Shown: positions 33,342 through 38,390 of the stretch, in pieces
Layout of the letters: each line of letters starts with the position of its first letter
Numbering within the stretch: position 1 is the first letter of the stretch
Assembly (NCBI GenBank): GCA_018895235.1
Contig: JAHIOM010000028.1
Coordinates: 1 to 38,390, forward strand
Reading direction: 5' to 3'
DNA length: 38,390 bases
Source: Patescibacteria group bacterium
Lineage (GTDB): Bacteria; Patescibacteriota; Minisyncoccia; Minisyncoccales; Staskawiczbacteraceae
Translations under genes and position numbers: made by a program
The notes under the pieces: model-generated
What the model was told of the DNA's origin: nothing
The model's input: only the letters and a program-made list of their open reading frames with translations
Database searches by the model: none

Positions 33342-33568
33342 GATGATTTCTAGGCGCGACAACAAAAGATAGTGTTCCACTACCTTGAGGAGGAGCAACG
33401 AAGAAATCAGCCATTTTCTGGCTTCCCTCGCTAGGGCGAAGCGACATTTCAAGCAATCTTCTGTGTTACTCGTTGCTCATGTGTAATTAATACACACATC
33501 GCTCCTCGCGCCTTGAATCTTGCTTGAATCCGCTTCGCTAAAATGACTTTATATCCAATTCTCCGACC
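33296..33568. repeat. Nested inverted repeats from the PGI 3' end into intergenic DNA
   Basis: A perfect 21-bp inverted repeat pairs 33296-33316 (in the PGI coding end) with 33548-33568. Inside are further pairs: AGGCGCG (33352-33358) with CGCGCCT (33507-33513), a GAGCAACGA/TCGTTGCTC pair, a GCGAAGCG...TTTCAAGCAA/TTGCTTGAA...CGCTTCGC pair and TGTGTA/TACACA (33480-33496). I see no protein gene in 33342-33620. Confidence 0.65.
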
Positions 33569-33620
33569 TAAAAATCTTTGCCAAAAGATCTAAGTTTTTT
33601 GAAAGGACAGGATTAATTAT

Positions 33621-33704
33621 GCCGCGGTGGCGGAACTGGAATACGCGCAGGGCTCAGAACTCTGTCCCCGCAAGGGGTTGTGGGTTCGACTCCCACCCGC
33701 GGCA
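33621..33704 (+). tRNA. tRNA-Leu(CAG)
   Basis: An 84-nt class II tRNA: acceptor GCCGCGG/CCGCGGC, anticodon loop CTCAGAA in a CAGGG/CTCTG stem (anticodon CAG), variable arm CCCC-GCAA-GGGG, T-arm GTGGG-TTCGACT-CCCAC and discriminator A. CCA is not encoded. Confidence 0.95.
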
Positions 33705-33744
33705 CAAAAATTAATTCTCTTTTGTATCATTAATTAATATTTTT

Positions 33745-35448
33745 ATGATTAGAAAACCAAAATATCATCCGCCAGCAAGCGGACAAAATTTGCGCATAAT
33801 CCCTTTGGGGGGTTGTGAAGAAGTCGGTCGAAACATGACTGTTTTTGAGTATGGAAAAGATATCCTAATAATGGATATGGGCATTCAATTCCCCGAAGAA
33901 GATATGCCCGGCGTTGATTATGTTATCCCCAATGCCGAGTATTTACGGGGCAAGGAAAAAAATATTAGGGGTGTTATCTTTTCTCATGGTCATTTGGACC
34001 ATATTGGAGCAGCCCACATCCTTTTGGAAAAGATAGGCAATCCTCTTATTATCGGCCGGCCTCTTACTATAGAAATGATAAAACGCCGGCAGGAAGAAGC
34101 AAGACGGGGAAGCTCAAAGAAATTAAAAATCGTCTATATAAAAGACGTAAAAGACAGAATAAATCTTGGGAGTTTTTCAGTAAGTTTTTTCCCAATAGAC
34201 CATTCTTTTATGGATGCGGTGGGAACAATATTACAAACTCCGTCAGCCACAATAATTCATCCTGGTGACTGGACTATTGAAAGGGGACCTGTCGGAAGAA
34301 AGGAAATAGAATATAATCATCTTTCTAAATTAAAAAAACCAACCATTCTGATGTTGGAAAGTTTGGGCGCGGTTAATAAAGAAATGCCCATCACTGAAGA
34401 GCAAATGTTAAAAAACCTGCATGGTTTAATAAGCAGCGCGCCAGGAAGGATTATAATTGCTACTTTTTCCTCGCAGTTGCAAAGAATAAAACAAATTCTT
34501 GAATACGCCCAAAAAATTGGGAAAAGAGTTGCCTTTGATGGCTACTCAATGAAATTGAATGTAGAAATAGTAAAAGAACTGGGGTATATCAAACCGATGA
34601 AAGACACGATAATTCCCATTGAGAGAATACATGATTATCCTGAAAACAAAATAATAGTAATATGCACGGGGGGACAGGGAGAAGAAATGTCGGTTTTGCC
34701 CAGAATTGTCACCGGAAACCATCGTTTTATTAAAATAAAGAAAACGGATACGGTTGTTTTTTCTTCTTCAATAATTCCAGGAAATGAAAGGGCTATCCAG
34801 CGGCTTAAAGACAACCTTTACCGCCTTTCTGATAATGTTTTTCATGGGGAGATAATGGATGTCCATATATCGGGGCACAGTAACATATATGATATTGAAA
34901 AAATAATTAAACAAATTAAGCCCGACTATTTTATACCGGTTTATGCCAATCATTTTATGCTAAAAGAGGCTGCTAAAATAGCGTATAAAGCCGGCATTAA
35001 AAAAGAAAGAGTATTTGTTCCCGACAATGGTTCAATTATAGAAGTAACCAGGGGCGGTGTGAGAATGTTTAAAGCGGGGGTACCTACCAATTATATATTC
35101 GTAGACGGATTAGGGGTTGGCGATGTCGGACAGGTTGTTTTAAGAGACCGCCAGATGTTGGCAAATGATGGAATGTTTGTTATTGTAACAATAATAGATA
35201 GGCAAACCGGAAAAGTAAGAGGGTCGCCGGATATAATCTCAAGGGGTTTTGTTTATTTGAGAGAATCAAAGGATTTACTCGCTCAAACAAGGCGAAAAGT
35301 GATTGATATTGTAGACAAGGCAGCGGGATCGGGAGGAGCGATTAACTGGGTTTATATCAAAGATGAAATCAGAAACAAAATCGGTGATTTTCTGCATTCA
35401 AAAACCCAAAGAAGGCCAATGGTATTACCAGTGGTCATCGAGGTATAA
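33745..35448 (+). CDS. rnj: Ribonuclease J
   Basis: The 567-residue protein is a metallo-beta-lactamase/beta-CASP nuclease. GGCEEVGRNMTVFEYG opens the domain, HGHLDH holds the two-zinc site, and HVSGHS-like DVHISGHSN and the C-terminal PDYFIPVYANHFMLKEAAKIA complete the family pattern. It degrades and matures RNA, acting both as 5' exonuclease and endonuclease. It fits a genome that lacks an RNase E-type enzyme in this window. Length is typical. It lies 14 nt before trpS. Confidence 0.96.
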   Translation: MIRKPKYHPPASGQNLRIIPLGGCEEVGRNMTVFEYGKDILIMDMGIQFPEEDMPGVDYVIPNAEYLRGKEKNIRGVIFSHGHLDHIGAAHILLEKIGNPLIIGRPLTIEMIKRRQEEARRGSSKKLKIVYIKDVKDRINLGSFSVSFFPIDHSFMDAVGTILQTPSATIIHPGDWTIERGPVGRKEIEYNHLSKLKKPTILMLESLGAVNKEMPITEEQMLKNLHGLISSAPGRIIIATFSSQLQRIKQILEYAQKIGKRVAFDGYSMKLNVEIVKELGYIKPMKDTIIPIERIHDYPENKIIVICTGGQGEEMSVLPRIVTGNHRFIKIKKTDTVVFSSSIIPGNERAIQRLKDNLYRLSDNVFHGEIMDVHISGHSNIYDIEKIIKQIKPDYFIPVYANHFMLKEAAKIAYKAGIKKERVFVPDNGSIIEVTRGGVRMFKAGVPTNYIFVDGLGVGDVGQVVLRDRQMLANDGMFVIVTIIDRQTGKVRGSPDIISRGFVYLRESKDLLAQTRRKVIDIVDKAAGSGGAINWVYIKDEIRNKIGDFLHSKTQRRPMVLPVVIEV

Positions 35449-35462
35449 TTATTTTTAAAAAC

Positions 35463-36440
35463 ATGCGCATTTTATCAGGAATTCAACCAACAGGCGATAT
35501 CCATATCGGCAATTATTTGGGGGCAATCAAACAGTGGCTTCTACTCCAAGAAAAAAATGAATGTGTTTTTTTTATTGCTGATCTGCATTCTTTGACCGTG
35601 CCTTTTGATCCAAAAATTCTTCAAAAATCTATTACTGAAAAAATAATTTCTTATATTGCTGTCGGTCTGGACCCGGAAAAAAGCATTATTTTTGTCCAAT
35701 CTCAAATCAAAGAGCACGCTGAACTTGCCTGGATTCTGAATACTCTCTGCCCGGTGGGAGAATTAGAAAGAATGACTCAATACAAAGAGAAATCAAAAAA
35801 GTTCAAAGACAATATCAATGCCGGACTTTTAGATTATCCCGTTTTAATGGCGGCGGATATTCTCCTTTATAAGACCGATGCGGTACCGGTGGGCAAAGAC
35901 CAAACCCAGCATGTTGAATTAACAAGAACTTTAGCCAAAAAATTCAACCAAAAATTCGGCAAAACATTTGTAGAACCAAAAGCAATTTTACCCAAATTCG
36001 GTTCAAAAATTATGAGTTTGACCAACCCCAAAAAGAAAATGTCAAAAACAGACAACCCCCAAAGCTATATTTCCCTGTTTGATACGCCAGAAAATATCCA
36101 GAAAAAGATAATGGCTTCCACCACCGACTCCGGGAAACAGATAAAATATGATTTAACTAAAAAGCCCGGGGTTTCCAACCTTTTAACCATTTATAGTCTT
36201 TTAACTGACAAACCGATTAAAGAATTGGAAAAAAAATTCAAAGATAAGGGTTATGCAGACCTTAAAAAATCTTTAGCCAAAACAGTTATAGAGTTTTTAG
36301 AACCCTTCCGCAAAAAACAAAAAGAACTTGTGACAAGAGATGTTTATATAAAAGAGATTTTAAGCAGAGGGAAAAACCGCGCCCAAACTATTGCTCAAAC
36401 AACAATGCAAGAAATAAAGGAAAAGGTGGGATTAGTTTAA
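35463..36440 (+). CDS. trpS: Tryptophanyl-tRNA synthetase
   Basis: The 325-residue class I synthetase has GIQPTGDIHIGNYLG at 5-19 with the HIGN motif, the tryptophan-pocket region with DYPVLMAADILLY and PVGKDQTQHVELTR, and KMSKTD (KMSKS-type) near 195. It charges tRNA-Trp. It directly follows rnj and is closed by a strong terminator. Confidence 0.97.
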   Translation: MRILSGIQPTGDIHIGNYLGAIKQWLLLQEKNECVFFIADLHSLTVPFDPKILQKSITEKIISYIAVGLDPEKSIIFVQSQIKEHAELAWILNTLCPVGELERMTQYKEKSKKFKDNINAGLLDYPVLMAADILLYKTDAVPVGKDQTQHVELTRTLAKKFNQKFGKTFVEPKAILPKFGSKIMSLTNPKKKMSKTDNPQSYISLFDTPENIQKKIMASTTDSGKQIKYDLTKKPGVSNLLTIYSLLTDKPIKELEKKFKDKGYADLKKSLAKTVIEFLEPFRKKQKELVTRDVYIKEILSRGKNRAQTIAQTTMQEIKEKVGLV

Positions 36441-36472
36441 AAAATTAAGGTGTAATATCTAAAATAAAAAAC

Positions 36473-36500
36473 AGTCCCGCCATAGCGGGACTATTTTTTT
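36473..36500 (+). terminator. Terminator after trpS
   Basis: Stem AGTCCCGC/GCGGGACT (36473-36480 with 36485-36492), loop CATA, followed by ATTTTTTT. The A-rich run before the stem may let it serve the converging mutase gene too. Confidence 0.9.
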
Positions 36501-36514
36501 GTCCACTATTGGGT

Positions 36515-37852
36515 TTACAAACTAGAAATAAAATCTGTAATTTCTTTCTTTTTTTCCTCTAACAGTTCTTTTTTATTCGCTTCAATGGTTAATCTTAAAA
36601 GTGGCTCGGTATTGGACGGCCGCAGATTAAAATACCAATCATCATATTCAACAGTAACGCCATCCAAATACTCTTGGCGGCCCGAAGAATACTTTTCTTT
36701 TATTTTATTTAAAATCAAATCCTTATCCTCAACCTCAAAGTTTATCTCAGAGGCCTTGGAATAAAGAGTAAGTTCTTTGGCCAATTCAGAAACCTTTTTC
36801 TCGGCTTTGGAAATAACCTGTAAAAGGATAAATAAAGCCATCAGAGAAGAATCCCCGTAAAAATTATCTTTAAAGCAGTAATGGCCGGATAATTCACCGC
36901 CCATCATGGCATTGCTCTCAATCGCCTTTTCTCTAACATTAACGAACCCAACCTTGGACTTCACCGCATTTCCCCCCCATTTTTCAACTAACTCTGGCAC
37001 GGATTTGGAGCAAATAGTATTATAAACAATGCCGGCACCCGCTTTCTTTTGCAAAAAGTATTTAGCAAGCAGTAAAATAGTAACATCTGACCCGACTAAA
37101 TTTCCTTTTTCATCAATTAGAAAAATCCTGTCAGCGTCCCCGTCAAAGATAAAACCAAAGTCAGCCCTTTCTTCTATTATTTTTTTAGATATCTGCTGAG
37201 TAACACTCTCTTCCAAAGGATTAGAGGGGTGGCTGGGGAAATTTCCATCTATCTTAAAATTTAAAGGTATTATTTTAACGGATATTTTCTTTTCTAATAA
37301 AGGAATGATTTTTGCAGCCATTCCGTTGCCAGTATCAATAACTATTTTAAAAGGCTTTGTTTCTTTTAAATCAAAAAAAGAAGAAATATAATCAACGTAA
37401 TCTTTTATTAAATTTATTTTCTTTATTTTCCCTTTTGTCCGAGACGGCGCAATAGTAGCCCTCTTTATTTTGCCGTATATATCTTGGCCGCGAACTATTA
37501 AAAAATTGCTGTTTGCTTTTCTAACCAATTTTAAACCGTTATATTCTTTTGGGTTGTGGCTGGCGGTTATCATAATCCCGCCGCTGTAATTATTGCTGCC
37601 GACAACAAAATATATCATTTCAGTGGGAACCTGACCCAAATCATAAACATTGCACCCCGCTTCGGTAATACCCTTACGAAGCGCTTTAAAAAGAACGGGG
37701 GAAGAAAGACGCATATCGTAACCGACCGCCAACTCTTTAGCTTTGATATAGTTAACAAAAACTTTCCCGATTAAATAAGCGGTGTCTTCATTTAATTGAT
37801 CGGGGTAGATACCCCGGATATCATAAGACCGGAATATTTCAGGGTCAATCAT
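36515..37852 (-). CDS. Phosphomannomutase/phosphoglucomutase
   Basis: The protein has about 445 residues from ATG 37852 (MIDPEIFRSYDIRGIYPDQL); the frame extends 20 codons upstream with no family likeness. The alpha-D-phosphohexomutase domains are all present: catalytic serine in TASHNPKEYNG, metal loop FDGDADR, sugar-binding GGELSGH and the C-terminal phosphate loop RPSNTEPLLR. It moves phosphate between C1 and C6 of mannose or glucose, feeding nucleotide-sugar synthesis for glycosyltransferases. It has its own promoter with almost no leader. Confidence 0.95.
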   Translation of the reverse strand: MIDPEIFRSYDIRGIYPDQLNEDTAYLIGKVFVNYIKAKELAVGYDMRLSSPVLFKALRKGITEAGCNVYDLGQVPTEMIYFVVGSNNYSGGIMITASHNPKEYNGLKLVRKANSNFLIVRGQDIYGKIKRATIAPSRTKGKIKKINLIKDYVDYISSFFDLKETKPFKIVIDTGNGMAAKIIPLLEKKISVKIIPLNFKIDGNFPSHPSNPLEESVTQQISKKIIEERADFGFIFDGDADRIFLIDEKGNLVGSDVTILLLAKYFLQKKAGAGIVYNTICSKSVPELVEKWGGNAVKSKVGFVNVREKAIESNAMMGGELSGHYCFKDNFYGDSSLMALFILLQVISKAEKKVSELAKELTLYSKASEINFEVEDKDLILNKIKEKYSSGRQEYLDGVTVEYDDWYFNLRPSNTEPLLRLTIEANKKELLEEKKKEITDFISSL

Positions 37853-37861
37853 AATATAATT

Positions 37862-37891
37862 ATTGTAGCACTTTTGCCTACATTTTGTCAT
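37862..37891 (-). promoter_or_regulatory. Promoter of the phosphohexomutase gene
   Basis: ATGACA (37886-37891), 18-nt spacer and TACAAT (37862-37867). The predicted transcription start is within about 3 nt of the ATG at 37852, giving a leaderless mRNA. Confidence 0.5.
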
Positions 37892-37919
37892 TAACCCGCG
37901 CTCTTTATTCAACTAAAAC

Positions 37920-37948
37920 TTGATTTTTAAAATATTATCCGATATAAT
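37920..37948 (+). promoter_or_regulatory. Promoter of rpsF
   Basis: TTGATT (37920-37925), 17-nt spacer and TATAAT (37943-37948), with the ATG at 37978. It is divergent from the mutase promoter. Confidence 0.65.
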
Positions 37949-37977
37949 GGTCTTAAATTGAATATATCTTATATATT

Positions 37978-38390
37978 ATGAAAATATACGAACTTGTTTA
38001 TCTTATCTCTCCGGAATTGGAAACCGAGGAAGCAGGAGAACTCGCTTCAGAGATCAGCGCATTTCTGCAAAAAGAAGGAGGATCTATCTTAAAGGCAGAA
38101 AATCCTAGTCCGAGGACACTAAGCTACCAGATAAAAGCACAGGGAGCGGCTTTTCAGGTAAATATGGAATTTACTTTAGACCCGGAAAAGTTAAGGGTTT
38201 TAGAAGATAAAATAAGAAAGAACACAAAAATTCTTCGTTATATGCTTATTATCAAAAAACCGCCTCGCAAAGAACCGACAGCAAGAAAAATGAGGCCGGT
38301 AGGGGCTGAAAAAGCAGAAACACCCAATGAAGTAAAAAATAAAAAAACGGAAAAAAAGGTCGAGTTAAAAGATATTGAAGAGAAATTAGA
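37978..38390 (+). CDS. rpsF: 30S ribosomal protein bS6 (partial, runs off the window)
   Basis: The first 137 residues are visible; there is no stop codon before the window ends. MKIYELVYLISPELETEEAG is the bS6 beginning, and the ILRYMLIIKKPPRKE pattern near residue 85 ends the conserved fold. bS6 binds bS18 and the central domain of 16S rRNA. The charged extension after about residue 95 (KNKKTEKKVELKDIEEKL) is longer than in E. coli. In most bacteria ssb and rpsR follow, probably beyond this window. Confidence 0.93.
   Translation, partial: MKIYELVYLISPELETEEAGELASEISAFLQKEGGSILKAENPSPRTLSYQIKAQGAAFQVNMEFTLDPEKLRVLEDKIRKNTKILRYMLIIKKPPRKEPTARKMRPVGAEKAETPNEVKNKKTEKKVELKDIEEKL

Noticed and set aside
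36515-37912. Longer start of the phosphohexomutase (20 extra residues)
   Set aside because: The extra N-terminal residues overlap the predicted promoter and do not resemble the family; ATG 37852 begins the conserved domain.

Overview
The window looks like a chromosomal segment of a Candidate Phyla Radiation (Patescibacteria) bacterium, most likely a Parcubacteria-type lineage, read with the standard bacterial code (TGA is a real stop, for example at the end of dnaG). The grounds are the gene content (LemA/HtpX, cupin-type phosphoglucose isomerase, RNase J, short proteins with one membrane segment, large membrane-anchored surface proteins), low GC, compact spacing, tRNAs without encoded CCA, and an almost complete lack of Shine-Dalgarno sequences. 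Genus cannot be told from this sequence.

Layout. 1-2054: an integration locus. A large serine recombinase gene is bracketed by a ~95-bp inverted repeat and runs into the 3' end of a tRNA-Asn(GUU) gene, which is itself split by a 224-nt group I intron. 2219-5469: a 40-aa membrane peptide, rpoD and dnaG. 5673-9141: a glycosyltransferase, then HIT, SIMPL-domain, an unknown 83-aa protein and a four-TM protein. 9257-11532: a tRNA-rich patch with a broken class II tRNA, an EamA transporter between tRNA 3'-end repeats, an intact tRNA-Ser(GGA), and a LAGLIDADG endonuclease that abuts it. 11584-19522: DUF5680, htpX-lemA, a zinc-ribbon protein, groES-groEL, uvrA and a small coiled-coil protein. 19640-28798: cell-surface genes and a complete diversity-generating retroelement (DGR). 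28911-29799: an AbiEii-type toxin/antitoxin-like pair. 30049-38390: holin-like protein, secG, a solute-binding protein with an inserted peptidoglycan-binding domain, cupin-type PGI, tRNA-Leu(CAG), rnj, trpS, a phosphohexomutase and the start of rpsF.

The main system is the DGR on the minus strand. In transcription order it has: a membrane-anchored display protein whose last ~60 residues are the variable repeat (VR); a 17-bp perfect hairpin 2 nt past the VR; an Avd-like four-helix protein; a structured leader and the template repeat (TR); the reverse transcriptase; and, overlapping the RT gene, a ~1,485-aa surface protein. TR and VR align over 184 bp without gaps and differ at 22 positions. 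Of these, 21 lie at template adenines, which change 15 residues of a Fib_succ_major/C-type-lectin-like domain. This is the signature of adenine-directed mutagenic retrohoming, so the cell appears able to diversify a surface-displayed binding domain.

The second notable locus is the recombinase/tRNA-Asn region. The left repeat arm carries, in frame on the opposite strand, an alternative C-terminus for the recombinase, so inversion between the arms would exchange the protein's tail while leaving the tRNA sequence unchanged.
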